Of a stretch of 64,000 nucleotides of DNA, positions 48,409 through 60,722 are shown piece by piece (the stretch's first letter is position 1; each line of letters opens with the position of its first letter). A program made the translations under genes and the position numbers. The DNA comes from Sepiola atlantica. Its lineage: Eukaryota > Mollusca > Cephalopoda > Sepiida > Sepiolidae. The stretch is from NCBI GenBank assembly GCA_963556195.1, contig OY744520.1, positions 9,464,991 through 9,528,990 of the forward strand, written 5' to 3'. A model generated the notes under the pieces. The model was given only the letters and a program-made list of their open reading frames with translations, searched no databases and had not been told where the DNA came from.

Positions 48409-48464
48409 TAATTTTCAAAAGTAAATGCTACCGGTAATATTTACAGTTACATTACCGAGATTTA

Positions 48465-48516
48465 TCATCTGATGAAAAGAGTTTATCTTTGAAAATCCAT
48501 GGGTTAAGGATAATGA
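48465..48516 (+). ncRNA. hammerhead-like motif upstream of PLE
   Basis: CTGATGA (48469-48475), stem AAAGA/TCTTT (48476-48480 with 48486-48490), GAAA (48491-48494), TCC/GGA stem III with one bulged A, triplet ATA ending at 48512, and stem I TCAT/ATGA (48465-48468 with 48513-48516). Position ahead of a PLE RT is where PLE hammerheads occur. The bulge and the weak triplet lower confidence. Confidence 0.5.
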
Positions 48517-48602
48517 AGCCCATTGCTTTTGAAGTTCTGATGTCTTACTAAATACTGTATTTATACAATTTTTTATTCTCATCTTTCATCTTCTGAAGCA
48601 CA

Positions 48603-48659
<57 letters not shown>

Positions 48660-48749
48660 CAAAGGAAACATTTTAATCAATGTACCATTGTATGAAACCA
48701 TTGGTATATGTGCAGATAATCTTTACTGTGGCCCCTTAAAATATCCACA

Positions 48750-49990
48750 ATTTCGTGAAAGAATTTTTGTTGAACTGATGGAGCTTGCTACGAAATGAGT
48801 TTCTGTCAGTTTTAACAACATAATGTATCGGTAAATTGATGGTATATCCATGGGTAGCCCTCTTGGTCCATCGTTAGGCAACATTTTAGTTGGATTTTTT
48901 GAAAACCAATTAGTTTGCAAAATAACCAAGCCGAATTTTTGCACACGTTACGTTTGTGACACTTTTGCTTATGTTCATACACGGAATGAGACTGAACAAT
49001 TTCTTCGTCTTCTTTGTGAGTTGCATCCATCGTTGCAATTTACTATATCGAAGATTGTGGTCCTCTCTCATTCCTTGATGTTTTAGTGTTAAGCTGGTTT
49101 AACGTTTGAAACCTCTGTGTATAGAAAACCAACCTTTACACGTCTTTATCTAAATTGGATTTCTTTCGCCCCCAAATCAAGAAACATACATTTTATTGGT
49201 AGTCTTACTCATCGAGCACTTATGATTTGTTCCCTAACCCGAGTCGATTCAGAACTCGGTGAAATTACCAATACTTTTCGTGCCAATGGACAACCAATCA
49301 ATATCATAAAAAGCACGCAAAGATGCTAAATTTAATGGGGAGTAATTTATTATCCCGTCCCAATGTCCTATGTATTTAAAACTTCCATGGTTATGCCCCG
49401 AGGGCCTTGACATTAACAAAATGAGTTCTTCTTCTACTCACGCTGTTTAGAAGCAACCATGTTCGGAGTAGTTTACACGACTCTAACCTTTTTCTCTTTT
49501 TTCCGTGAGGATGTTTTTTAATTTATCATGCTGGCGTTTTTTCTTAGAGGGTCAGACGATAAGGCCTTTAGAAGCGCATAGTTTCGTTATTGTTTTCATG
49601 ACATCTCAAAATGCGTCCCTTCGATATGCATTTTCCACCCAAAATGCCAGAACCTCGCGTTTTTTACATCCCGCAATTGACGTATGACGTCATTTCCGCT
49701 AAGCTTTACTCATACTGAGGTGATTACCTAAAAAGTTAACCGCCTTCCCATCAAATAGTTTTCAACTAAATACTTACCAGCTAATGTACCTACCTATTTG
49801 TTAGGGCAACCTTACAAAACAAAATCGAGTTATTTCCCTTGGACCAGAGAAAAGACTTATCGCCCTTAGATAGACAAAAGTCGTCTGCCGAACAGTGAAA
49901 AGTAAACAGAATGGCTTTCACAATCAAACAAGCATCTCGCGTTCAGCGTTTTTTCTACCTTTTAATTTAATCAGTGTGTTGTTAAATAAA
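48750..49990 (+). pseudogene. PLE reverse transcriptase fragment and 3' region
   Basis: In-frame pieces separated by stops: FVELMELATK, then 48850-49083 with ISMGSPLGPSLGNILVGFFE, then FCTRYVCDTFAYVHTRNETE, then 49117-49326 with VYRKPTFTRLYLNWISFAPK, SLTHRALMICS and SELGEITNTFR. The order fits a Penelope-type RT. The catalytic box reads RYVCDT where the family has two adjacent aspartates, so it is dead. The noncoding remainder to 49990 matches 6135-5455 inverted. Lies in the B-C spacer, outside the duplicated unit. Confidence 0.7.
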
Positions 49991-50010
49991 TCTGTAAAAT
50001 ATTCTAATTC

Positions 50011-50081
<71 letters not shown>

Positions 50082-50088
50082 GTATATA

Positions 50089-50149
<61 letters not shown>

Positions 50150-50522
50150 TGATTGCCACTTCGTTACAGAAAAAATGCTATCTCTACAAGATTAAAATGC
50201 CCTGTTATAGGTACGCAGACGATTCAGCAAGCCGAACGTATTTTACAAGTATTTCTACAGATATAGCATACAAGGTTTCCGCTTGTACATAGCTATATAC
50301 ACTGTTTAATACCTGTTTAGTTGGCTGCTTCCATTGGATCTTTTGTAGGGATACCTGTACATGTGGATGGCCATGTTGTGCGCTTGTACGACACGCACCG
50401 CACGCTCTCCTTCTACAAACTTTCGTCTTAGTGATAAGCCGAGGCAAGATGACTGAAAGATGATGTAGAGAGCAGGTTTTATATCAGAGTTTCCGTCTCC
50501 TAGATGGATAGTCTAACAATAT

Positions 50523-50569
<47 letters not shown>

Positions 50570-50720
50570 TTAAAATGGAAAAAGCGGAAGAAACTTTTAG
50601 CATTTTTCGTTCGCTCTTGATAAAGCACACGTAACAGTTGTGAGAAACGTTGAGCTAACTAATCTTCCGCTTTTTTCCATTTTTATCTCATACCGTTGGA
50701 TGTTTTATCTTTTCATCTAT

Positions 50721-50794
<74 letters not shown>

Positions 50795-50799
50795 ACATC

Positions 50800-51155
50800 T
50801 TAGATGCTAAAAAGTTGTCCATAACTTAATAAGGATACGCTTTTGGAGTTTTCTTCAACAATGTATATACATATATTATTTTTAATTTGGGATTTGGAAC
50901 CGTATACAAAATAGAGGTAGCCACCGGCCACTGATTGCTTTAGAACAGGCATATCGGCATATGTAATCTTTCCATACAAATTTAATGTTGCTAGGTCGAA
51001 TAGTTTAACAGCAGGCAGGCAAAGACAGGTTGTCTCTTTTATTAGTATAGATGAATTTTTCAGTTGCCAAAATGTTAAATCCACGTTTGGAATGTTAGTA
51101 TTAATGTCATTAATTGATTTCTTACATCTCGTTCTACCCCTTTCCTCGCCCATTT
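50800..51155 (-). CDS. gene Y, copy C: unrecognised 117-residue protein (single coding exon)
   Basis: Not a family I recognise. ATG at 51153, two bases after an AAAATTTTCAG acceptor; a donor-like CAAG|GTAGTG 123 bp upstream (51278/51277) suggests a short noncoding first exon near the shared promoter. The product starts MGEERGRTRCKKSINDINTN, is basic at the N-terminus, has a run CLCLP, and a hydrophobic GGYLYFVYG and CIYIVEEN toward the C-terminus, ending SYGQLFSI. No signal peptide or clear membrane span. It is the only one of three copies with an open frame; A is shattered and B has one nonsense codon. It is transcribed, if at all, away from the galaxin-like gene. It could be part of an old transposable element. 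Confidence 0.45.
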
Positions 51156-51297
51156 CTGAAAATTTTATATGTTAAGCAATTATATTTAAAAATATAATAA
51201 ATAGAAATTAATGCAAACATAATTTTTTATTAATTCGACATAAACATCGTTGTATAATTGATGTTTTTTGTTTCACTACCTTGTATTCTTGACTGAA

Positions 51298-51383
51298 CAT
51301 TCAAACTGCTGATTGACTTCGACCCAATTCAAACTGCTGATTGACTTCGACGCAATTCAAACGGCTGATTGACTTCGACGCGA
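51298..51383. promoter_or_regulatory. three 28-bp repeats in the divergent promoter, copy C
   Basis: Units with CAAACTGCTGATTGACTTCG, the third one CAAACGGCTGATTG, directly before the ATG at 51385 and about 20 bp from the gene Y donor on the other strand. Same arrangement as in B. Confidence 0.45.
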
Positions 51384-51384
51384 G

Positions 51385-51466
51385 ATGTTGCCAACGAAAA
51401 TGCTAAAACTTACGATGTGTTTCTGTGTTCTATTCACCATAAGCGACGCCATTTTGTATAACCGAA
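51385..51466 (+). CDS. signal-peptide exon 1, copy C
   Basis: MLPTKMLKLTMCFCVLFTIS then DAILYNR; 82 nt, phase 1, donor GTAAGT at 51467. Same protein as copy B. In the window it can join in phase to 51592-51668; by analogy with A and B a galaxin-like exon should lie beyond base 64000. Confidence 0.65.
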
Positions 51467-51591
51467 GTAAGTGACGATTGTATCAATCAATAAGTTTATT
51501 TTCATGATTACGAATTTAAAAGTAATATCTTTGTTTTCTTTTCTCCATATCTCTATCTTTTTAAATTTACTTATGTTTTTTATGTTTATAG

Positions 51592-51668
51592 AATTGTATG
51601 TACAGGATTTACTCCTAAATTGTGCTGCTAGATGTAAGAGGTCAAAATGTGGCCTATATTTACTTTAA
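51592..51668 (+). CDS. alternative exon 2, copy C (52-residue secreted peptide)
   Basis: Intron of 125 bp with GTAAGT and a T-rich TTTATAG acceptor; stop TAA at 51666-51668. Adds KLYVQDLLLNCAARCKRSKC then GLYLL after the signal peptide, so the mature peptide is about 30 residues, basic, with three cysteines. The longest open frame here (51471-51668) starts inside the intron and is not the real product. Role unknown; it could be a genuine short isoform or an accidental exon. Confidence 0.5.
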
Positions 51669-52639
51669 CTTAGTTATTTTTGTAAAAATCAGCTGGAAGC
51701 CCTTCGTTTAAATTTATATACCTACAATTGTTGTAATATTTAATAGTAGCTATTAGACATCAACAATAAATGTTCACCAAATTTCAGTTTCCTTAGGGTA
51801 TTTTAAAGGGTATTCAAAGGGAATTATATCGGCACAATCTGTCATTTTAAAATTCAAATATATCAGATACGCATTGAACTTGATCCATATGTTGATTTTA
51901 GTCTCCGTATGCAGACATAAAAATGATGCAAAATTGTTATATTCAGGGAATTCATTTTACCTGTCATGGGACGGGTATTCTAGTATACATATATATGAAA
52001 AGATTGTTTAATACGATACTCTTTTTACAAGATTGCCAATGAGATGGCGATATCATGTATGTATTATTACACTGCTTATTATCAGTGCAGACAGATAGCA
52101 AAACTTGTAACTACAAATGTTGTCACGCAAAAGTTCAAAACATTACAAAACGGTATTTTTATTCATTTCTAATACGGTTAGTTTAATTACATTTTTACTA
52201 CTCATAAGACATATATTTATATATTCACTCAATCAATTAGATATTTTAAAACTTAACAAAAGTATCGCACAATAGAAATACCATATTTTCTAACTGAAAA
52301 GTCAACAACCCATTTTATTCACAAACGATTAAGTAATGTAATCATAATATTAATCTGGAACGTTCTAAAAACAAAGTTGGAACATTCTAGTAAAATATTA
52401 ATGTTTGAATTTTACTAGAATATAACAAATTAGGATGAAGTGGTTTTCCTGAATATTCTAGATTAATTTCATAATTACTTTTAGGAATGATTAAAAGTAT
52501 TGCGTTACTTTTTCTGGCAACCCTTCTTTTAACATTGAAAAAAAATCGGGAAAAGCAAAATAATTTATCAACGCCCCCGTAATCGTATTTATTTATATTT
52601 ATACACATGAACTATAAAAGTTACGGGGTCTTTAATTAG

Positions 52640-53450
52640 TAGACGTATCAGTCGATTAATCCGTTAAAAAAATAAAGTCGTCCAAGAAATGGAACAGAAC
52701 GTGAGATTATTAGCGAGAAAGGTTAGCAACGAGCCCCGAATACATTTAATAGAATAAACGTTAGTACGGATATAATCAGTCGTCACTTTGTCGACATGAG
52801 AGGTTTTCTTTTCAGGGACTCCAATCAAAAACACTTCTTAAGCGAAAAGACGTTCGTACTAGACTGTATTGTTTGAACGAGCATTGTATAAAACCTGCAG
52901 CATTTGAAAAAAATGTACTTTGGTCAGACGGAACGAAAAGGTACTGAATATTCGCTGAAGAATACTAACCTAACTGTAAAATTTTGAGGCGGATAAATTA
53001 TGATCTGGGATTGATTTAGTACCCAATATGTAAGGAAAATTGGAATAATAGAATTGATAATAAATGGAACATTGGATTAATAGAATTGATGATAAATGGA
53101 ACATTGGATTAATAGAATTGATGATAAATGGAACATTGGATTAATAGAATGGATGATAAATGGAACATTGGAATAATAGAATGGATGATAAATGGAACAT
53201 TGGAATAATAGAATGGATGATAAATGGAACATATCATAGGGATATTTTAGAGGGAAATTTACGTTAAAGTTTTCATTCGCTGGGCGGGAAATAAGGTTGG
53301 GTCTTTCAACACGACAACATTCCTAAAAGTACAGCAAAGTTTACAAAATCATGGTTAAGTTCTTAAATGACCAAGTCAATCTCCAGATCTCTAAAATGGG
53401 GATGGCTGAAACTGATAATTCAAAGGAGAAACATACAAAACATGCACTAT
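52640..53450 (+). pseudogene. Tc1/mariner transposase remnant with minisatellite, copy C
   Basis: Same remnant as in A and B. The 32-bp array is at 53036-53232. After it GLGLST-type frames and the AACACGACAAC segment remain, but about 20-60 bp pieces are deleted (near 53365-53400) and the C-terminal Glu box is lost. Confidence 0.6.
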
Positions 53451-54269
53451 AATCGAAGCTTTTTGTCTTTTGCCGTAAAAAACCATCATCCAAAGACTAG
53501 AAATACTATTTTGGTTCAGAAATATAAACACTTGAACTAAATGATATTCTTAAAGTCAAATAGTCGCAATCATGTGTTTGTGCGCATAACTCTTGATTTG
53601 TTAAATTTATTACATTTTCCATACACAGTTTTTCTTTTTGAATTTATTAACAATTCTTTCCGTATTAAATCAGCCATTTTCTCTATATAGCTATACCTAT
53701 CCTTCGTAAGTTTAAGCCTCTGAGCGCTAAATTTATTTTGTAGAAAAATGATTTTTACACCTATTTTTAAATTTACTGTGTAAACTGAACGTTTTATTGC
53801 ATGCCCAAACAATATATCTTTAGCATGTGAGCAGGACTATCAAAATAAATTATAAACTTTGACTAAGTTGCATATTATGTTGGCGGCCATTTTGAATTGA
53901 TAATTAGGTTAACCAGATCCTCATAGAAAATTGTCATTTTCTCATGCACATCTAAGTCAATTGCTGAATTTATTCGGTATTTTTTACTGGTGTGTCTTAT
54001 ATTACAAATAAAATTAGTTCTGAATGTAGTATCGTCTGCTATTAGAGGTTGTAGACTTGTCGCAATTTTGCGACAGCCATGCTAAGAGGATTAAAGGATT
54101 TTTAAAAAATGGATACGTGTTTTATGAATTTAAAGAAATTAATTATATTACACAACATAAATGTAACATAAATATTTGAAAAACTAACTGAACTTTTTTT
54201 ATAATTCGTCAAAAAGTAGACATAAAAAGTATTCTGCATTAATTCAAAGCGAATCATTTTTGCTTAAAA

Positions 54270-57200
54270 ACATAATTTCTTATGTGTTTTGCTAGTAAAA
54301 CAATGTCTTATGTGTTTTGCTAGTAAAAACAATTTCTGATGTGTTTTTCTAATAAAAAATAATTTCTACTGTGTTTTGCTAGTAAAAACAATTTCTGATG
54401 TGTTTTGCTAGTAAAAATAATTTCTGATGTGTTTTGCTAATAAAAACAATTTCTGATGTGTTTTGCTAGTAAAAAACATTTCTGATGTGTTTTGCTAGTA
54501 AAAACATAATTTCTGATGTGTTTTGCTAGTAAAAACAATTTCTGATGTGTTTTGCTAGTAAAACAATTTCTGATGTGTTTGGCTAGTAAAAACAATTTCT
54601 GATGTGTTTTTCTAGTAAAAACAATTTCTGCTGTGTTTTGCTAGTAAAAACAATTTCTGATGTGTTTTGCTAGTAAAAACATAATTTCTGATGTGTTATG
54701 CTAGTAAAAACATAATTTCTGATGTGTTTTGCTAGTAAAACAATTTCTGATGTGTTTGGCTAGTAAAAACAATTTCTGATGTGTTTTTCTAGTAAAAACA
54801 ATTTCTGATGTGTTTTGCTAGTAAAAACAATTTCTGATGTGTTTTGCTAGTAGAAACAATTTCTGATGTGTTTTGCTAGTAAAAACAATTTCTGATGTGT
54901 TTTGTTAGTAAAAACATTTCTGATGTGTTTTGCTAGTAAAAACATAATTTTTGATGTGTTTTGCTAGTAAAAACAATTTCTGATGTGTTTTGCTAGTAAA
55001 AACAATTTCTGATGTGTTTTGCTAGTAAAAACAATTTCTGATGTGTTTTGCTAGTAAAAACAATGTCTGATGTGTTTTGCTAGTAAAAACAATTTCTGAT
55101 ATGTTTTGCTAGTAAAACAAGTGCTGATGTGTTTTGCTAGTAAAAACAATTTCTGATGTGTTTTGCTAGTAAAAACAATTTCTGATGTGTTTTGCTAGTA
55201 AAAACAATTCCTGATGTGTTTTGCTAGTAAAAACATTTCTGATGTGTTTTGCTAGTAAAAACATAATTTTTGATGTGTTTTGCTAGTAAAAACAATTTCT
55301 GATGTGTTTTGCTAGTAAAAACAATTTCTGATGTGTTTTGCTAGTAAAAACAATTTCTGATGTGTTTTGCTAGTAAAAACAATTTCTGATGTGTTTTGCT
55401 AGTAAAACAAGTTCTGATGTGTTTTGCTAGTAAAAACAATTTCTGATGTATTTTGCTAGTAAAAACAATTTCTGATGTGTTTTGCTAGTAAAAACATAAT
55501 TTCTGATGTGTTTTGCTAGTAAACCAATTTCTGATGTGTTTTGCTAGTAAAAACAATTTCTGATGTGTTTTGCTAGTAAAAATAATTTCTGCTGTGTTTT
55601 GCTAGTAAAAACAATTTTTGATGTGTTTTGCTAATAAAAACAATTTCTGATGTGTTTTGCTAGTAAAAACAATTTCTGATGTGTTTTGCTAGTAAAAATA
55701 TAATTTCTGATGTGTTTTGCTAGTAAAAACAATTTCTGATGTGTTTTGCTAGTAAAAACAATTTCTGATGTGTTTTGCTAGTAAAACAATTTCTGATGTG
55801 TTTTCCTAGTAAAAACAATTTCTCGTGTGTTTTTTTAGTAAAAATAATTTCTGCTGTGTTTTGCTAGTAAAAACAATTTCTGATGTGTTTTGCTAGTAAA
55901 AACAATTTCTGATGTGTTTTGCTAGTAAAAACAATTTCTGATGTGTTTTGCTAGTAAAAACAATTTCTGATGTGTTTTGCTAGTAAAAACAATTTCTGGT
56001 GTGGTTTGCTGGTAAAAATAATTTCTGATGTGTTTTGCAAGTAAAACAATTTCTGATGTGTTTTGCTTGTAAAAACAATTTCTGATGTGTTTTGTTAGTA
56101 AAAACATTTCTGATGTGTTTTGCTAGTAAAAACATAATTTTTGATGTGTTTTGCTAGTAAAAACAATTTCTGATGTGTTTTGCTAGTAAAAACAATTTCT
56201 GATGTGTTTTGCTAGTAAAAACAATTTCTGATGTGTTTTGCTAGTAAAAACAATTTCTGATGTGTTTTGCTAGTAAAACAAGTGCTGATGTGTTTTGCTA
56301 GTAAAAACAATTTCTGATGTGTTTTGCTAGTAAAAACAATTTCTGATGTGTTTTGCTAGTAAAAACAATTCCTGATGTGTTTTGCTAGTAAAAACATTTC
56401 TGATGTGTTTTGCTAGTAAAAACATAATTTTTGATGTGTTTTGCTAGTAAAAACAATTTCTGATGTGTTTTGCTAGTAAAAACATTTTCTGGTGTGTTTT
56501 GCTAGTAAAAACAATTTCTGATGCGTTTTGCTAGTAAAAACAATTTCTGATGTGTTTTGCTAGTAAAAACAATTTCTGATGTGTTTTGCTAGTAAAACAA
56601 GTTCTGATGTGTTTTGCTAATAAAAACAATTTCTGATGTATTTTGCTAGTAAAAACAATTTCTGATGTGTTTTGCTAGTAAAAACATAATTTCTGATGTG
56701 TTTTGCTAGTAAACCAATTTCTGATGTGTTTTGCTAGTAAAAACAATTTCTGATGTGTTTTTCTAGTAAAAATAATTTCTGCTGTGTTTTGCTAGTAAAA
56801 ACAATTTTTGATGTGTTTTGCTAATAAAAACAATTTCTGATGTGTTTTGCTAGTAAAAACAATTTCTGATGTGTTTTGCTAGTAAAAATATAATTTCTGA
56901 TGTGTTTTGCTAGTAAAAACAATTTCTGATGTGTTTTGCTAGTAAAAACAATTTCTGATGTGTTTTGCTAGTAAAACAATTTCTGATGTGTTTTCCTAGT
57001 AAAAACAATTTCTGGTGTGTTTTTTTAGTAAAAATAATTTCTGCTGTGTTTTGCTAGTAAAAACAATTTCTGATGTGTTTTGCTAGTAAAAACAATTTCT
57101 GATGTGTTTTGCTAGTAAAAACAATTTCTGATGTGTTTTGCTAGTAAAACAATTTCTGATGTGTTTTGCTAGTAAAACAATTTCTGATGTGTTTTGCTAG

Positions 57201-58065
57201 TAAAAACAATTTCTTATGTGTTTTCTAGTAAAAATAATTTCTGATGTGTTTTGCTAGTAAAAACAATTTCTGATGTGTTTTGCTAGTAAAAACAATTTCT
57301 GGTGTGGTTTGCTGGTAAAAATAAGTTCTGATGTGTTTTGCAAGTAAAACAATTTCTGATGTGTTTTGCTAGTAAAACAAGTTCTGATGTGTTTTGCTAG
57401 TAAAAACAATTTCTGATGTGTTTTGCTAGTAAAAACAATTTCTGATGTGTTTTGCTAGTAAAAACAATTTCTGATGTGTTTTGCTAGTAAAACAATTTTT
57501 GATGTGTTTTGCTAGTAAAACAATTTCTGCTGTGTTTTGCTAGTAAAAACAATTTCTTATGTGTTTTCTAGTAAAAATAATTTCTGATGTGTTTTGCTAG
57601 TAAAAACAATTTCTTATGTGTTTTGCTAGTAAAAACAATTTCTGGTGTGGTTTGCTTGTAAAAATAATTTCTGATGTGTTTTGCAAGTAAAACAATTTCT
57701 GATGTGTTTTGCTTGTAAAAACAATTTCTGATGTGTTTTGTTAGTAAAAACATTTCTGATGTGTTTTGCTAGTAAAAACATAATTTTTTATGTGTTTTGC
57801 TAGTAAAAACAATTTCTGATGTGTTTTGCTAGTAAACCAATTTCTGATGTGTTTTGCTAGTAAAAACAATTTCTGATGTGTTTTGCTAGTAAAAACAATG
57901 TCTGATGTGTTTTGCTAGTAAAACAAGTTCTGATGTGTTTTGCTAGTAAAAACAATTTCTGATGTGTTTTGCTAGTAAAAACAATTTCTGATGTGTTTTG
58001 CTAGTAAAAACAATTCCTGATGTGTTTTGCTAGTAAAAACATAATTTCTGATGTGTTTTGCTAGT
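54270..58065. repeat. 29-bp minisatellite, copy C (about 133 units plus 63658-63845)
   Basis: The largest of the three arrays, with variants lacking one A, AATAATTTC forms and AACATAATTTC forms. Long blocks repeat within it: about 55090-55840 and 56280-57030 share the same series of variant units in the same order. Interrupted at 58061-58065 by the Ty3 element and resumed at 63658. Confidence 0.95.
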
Positions 58066-58311
58066 AGTTGTGGGGTACAAATGACTCCGTATTGAAGAAC
58101 TAATGGAAGCAACCATCTATAATAAATACCATGATTGCAAAGACTCAACAGAGGACATTCCTATTCAGGTTTTACCGCATGGTAGGAATCCGGTCATCTC
58201 CTACCACATTTAGTGGCGTTACTGTATTGCTATGAATAAATACATTGTATATTTTAACCTGTCACAATTTGTGGTTGTTATCTTTGTGACCCCTAGCACG
58301 GGTCTACAACA
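58066..58311 (+). repeat. 5' LTR of Ty3 element 2
   Basis: Ends CTACAACA. The first base is A where the 3' LTR has T, so TGTTG...CAACA ends are broken by one change here. Contains AATAAA (58236 region). A TGGCGACGAG primer-binding site starts two bases after it. Confidence 0.9.
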
Positions 58312-59186
58312 CTGGCGACGAGAAATTTAGTAAAGAACATACGTGAGGATTTTGATTTTATACCAGTCACGAATACTGGCTACCAGGATTACTCAAGAAA
58401 GTTACCGGATCATTCAACAAAAAACTGGATAACGAAGATTCGGGCAAGGATTTACTTGAAAAAAAAACGTCAAACAACAAAAGACGTCGTCAAAAAAGTC
58501 TTATCTTGCTGTTGGGAAAAAAGCCACAAGAAGCCTAAACTACGAGTTAAAACGGAACTCATGAATGGCGTGGATTTACGACAACTGAAAAAAAACGACT
58601 CAAAGTTTCAGTAAGTACAAAAAAAATTGTTCGTTCTAAAAAGATTGTCTTAAAAAGGCATTAGCATTGAAAAACAAAATTAAAAAGTTACGTCGGATTT
58701 TTCCGATTAAAATAAATTTTTCTCTGACTGACTGGCACGTTGAAAAAAAAACACTCTCGCCAAGCAGGTACGACATAACACTTTGTGTTAATGAGAAAAT
58801 ATAATATTCTGTTACGCACTTAAAGCGGAAATTATGGCCAATATTTAAATAAATTCTATGAACTCGTTTTTCTTTTCACAAAAAAAAACAACTAATTCTT
58901 TGTAAAAGAAAAAAAGTGTACGTTCAACATGGATTTGAACTAAATACTTACACTTTACGAAAAGAAAATTGAAAAAAAAAAAAAAGGGTCAAACTTTTTT
59001 CTGTATAAACACAAACGCTGAATTATTTTCTAGTGGAAAATTGCCACACAAGGAAAAAATAAATTAAGGAAATACTCGTCAATATAACCAGATACAAAAA
59101 TTGTAAAAGTTTTTTTTGTAGAGTTGGTACTATAGAAAAAGAATTGGTTTGTTTCTGAAAACGCTTTTTTGTCATAAAAAAAAAAA

Positions 59187-60330
59187 ATGGAGGATTTTTC
59201 AAAACAGATTTTTGAAATTATAAAACTTCAACAAAATCAACAATTAGAACTTGAAAAAAGGTTTCGAGAAACAAAATGACGAGAAGTAGTTAAGTTTAAT
59301 GAAATACTTCGAGGAAAAACAGGGAAGAGAAAGAAAAGAAATGATGAAATACGCCGCGGAAGAAAAGAAAGAAATGAACGAACAAATATTGGAATTGAAA
59401 AAATTACATGTAGAGCATCAAAACCAATCAGATAAAAAAATGGATTTGTTAACGCAAGTTTTAATGAATAAGGACAACGGACAGAAAAACAGTACGGCTT
59501 TTTCGCAAAATGCGATCTGGTCAGCCATTGATACATTTCGCTATGCTCCTGAGGAAGACCTAACGTTTGAAGTATACTTCTGAAGATTTGAAGACTTATT
59601 CAAGATTGATTGTGGTTCATGGACGGATCAAAAGAAGGTTCGTTTATTACTACGGAAGTTGGGTGCATCCGAACATAACAAATTCGTGGATTATATTTTG
59701 CCAAGAAAAACCAACGAATTGTCGTTTGACGAGGCAGTCAAACTGTTAATGGAGTTATACTGTCCAAAGACAAGCCTTTTCCATAAAAGATGGAAATGTA
59801 TGAATATTACACATAAGGAAAATCAGGATTATACGACTTTTGCGTCTATAGTTAATAAAAACTGTGACGACTTCAAGTTGTCATCATTAACGGCAGATAA
59901 TTTTAGATGCCTAATATTCACACAAGGTTTGATAGCCACAAAAGACGCCGATATAAGACGTCGTGCTCTAAATAAACTGGAATTAGAACCTGATTTAACG
60001 CTTCAGAAACTGGCTGAAGATTGTCAACGGTTCGTGGCAGTGAAACAAGATTCCCGAAACATAGAGGAAGCAGGTATCGCTCACATTAAAAAGATACGCT
60101 CCAAAAATAAAGGACACTCACCCGCCAGCTATTACCAACCAAGAGGCAAAAAGAACCCTTCACAAAATTATCAGGATAGACAAAAGCCTACGACCCCTTG
60201 TAGTAAATGTGGAGCACCTCATGGGTACAATGCATGTTGGTACCATAAGAAAATAACGTGTGACCTATGCAAACGAGCAGGGCACAAGGCCTCATATTGC
60301 AGAGCAAAAGTAGGAAAAAGAACTACATAA
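59187..60330 (+). pseudogene. Ty3 element 2 gag
   Basis: The first ATG (59187) frame ends at TGA 59277 and the main frame follows from 59299 after a frame change. A TGA at 59581-59583 splits the main frame, which otherwise continues to 60330. Order: a charged coiled-coil-like N-terminus (KYFEEKQGRERKEMMKY), a capsid-like region (VDYILPRKTNELSF, LYCPKTSLF, FRCLIFTQGL) and two zinc knuckles, CSKCGAPHGYNAC and CDLCKRAGHKASYC. Capsid packages the RNA and the knuckles bind it. The final part overlaps pol, which begins in the -1 frame at 60267. The 4430-5310 remnant is a distant relative. Confidence 0.85.
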
Positions 60331-60722
60331 AAACTGTCAAAAAAAGGGACCCATCACCAACAGAGAACATAAGGAAATATGTTACGGTGAGAATCGGAAA
60401 TAAAGAAGTAAATCTGCAACTCGATTCAGGGTCGGATATATCGATTATAAATGTTCACACGTGGAAGAAATTAGGTAAGCCCACGATGATGAAGACGAAT
60501 AAAATCGCAAGATCAGTAATTGGTGAAAAGATACATTTTGAGGGTGAATTAATTATTCATGTTTCACTAAAAAAAAATACAAAAAAGCTAAAAGTATTCG
60601 TTCTTAGGAACACATCAAATTTATTTGGATCTGACTGGATCCAAGAATTTGAATTATGGGACTCGCCAATGAGTGATTTTTGTCAAAAAGTCGAAAATTT
60701 AACGACGAAGCCGACAAACTAA
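60267..60722 (+). pseudogene. Ty3 element 2 protease
   Basis: Retroelement aspartic protease with the catalytic triad in QLDSGSDISII and the downstream LFGSDWIQEFELWD segment that typically closes this domain. In the -1 frame relative to gag with a 64-base overlap, so it is probably made by ribosomal frameshifting. The RT frame takes over near 60690 after a frame change. Confidence 0.8.

Noticed and set aside
55922..57753. Repeated KHIRNCFY-type frames across the 29-bp arrays, also at 42235-42491
   Set aside because: A 29-bp unit does not keep frame; they are repeat translations by chance.
54270..58065. CRISPR-like look of 29-bp repeats
   Set aside because: Units are contiguous without spacers and the DNA is animal nuclear; it is a minisatellite.
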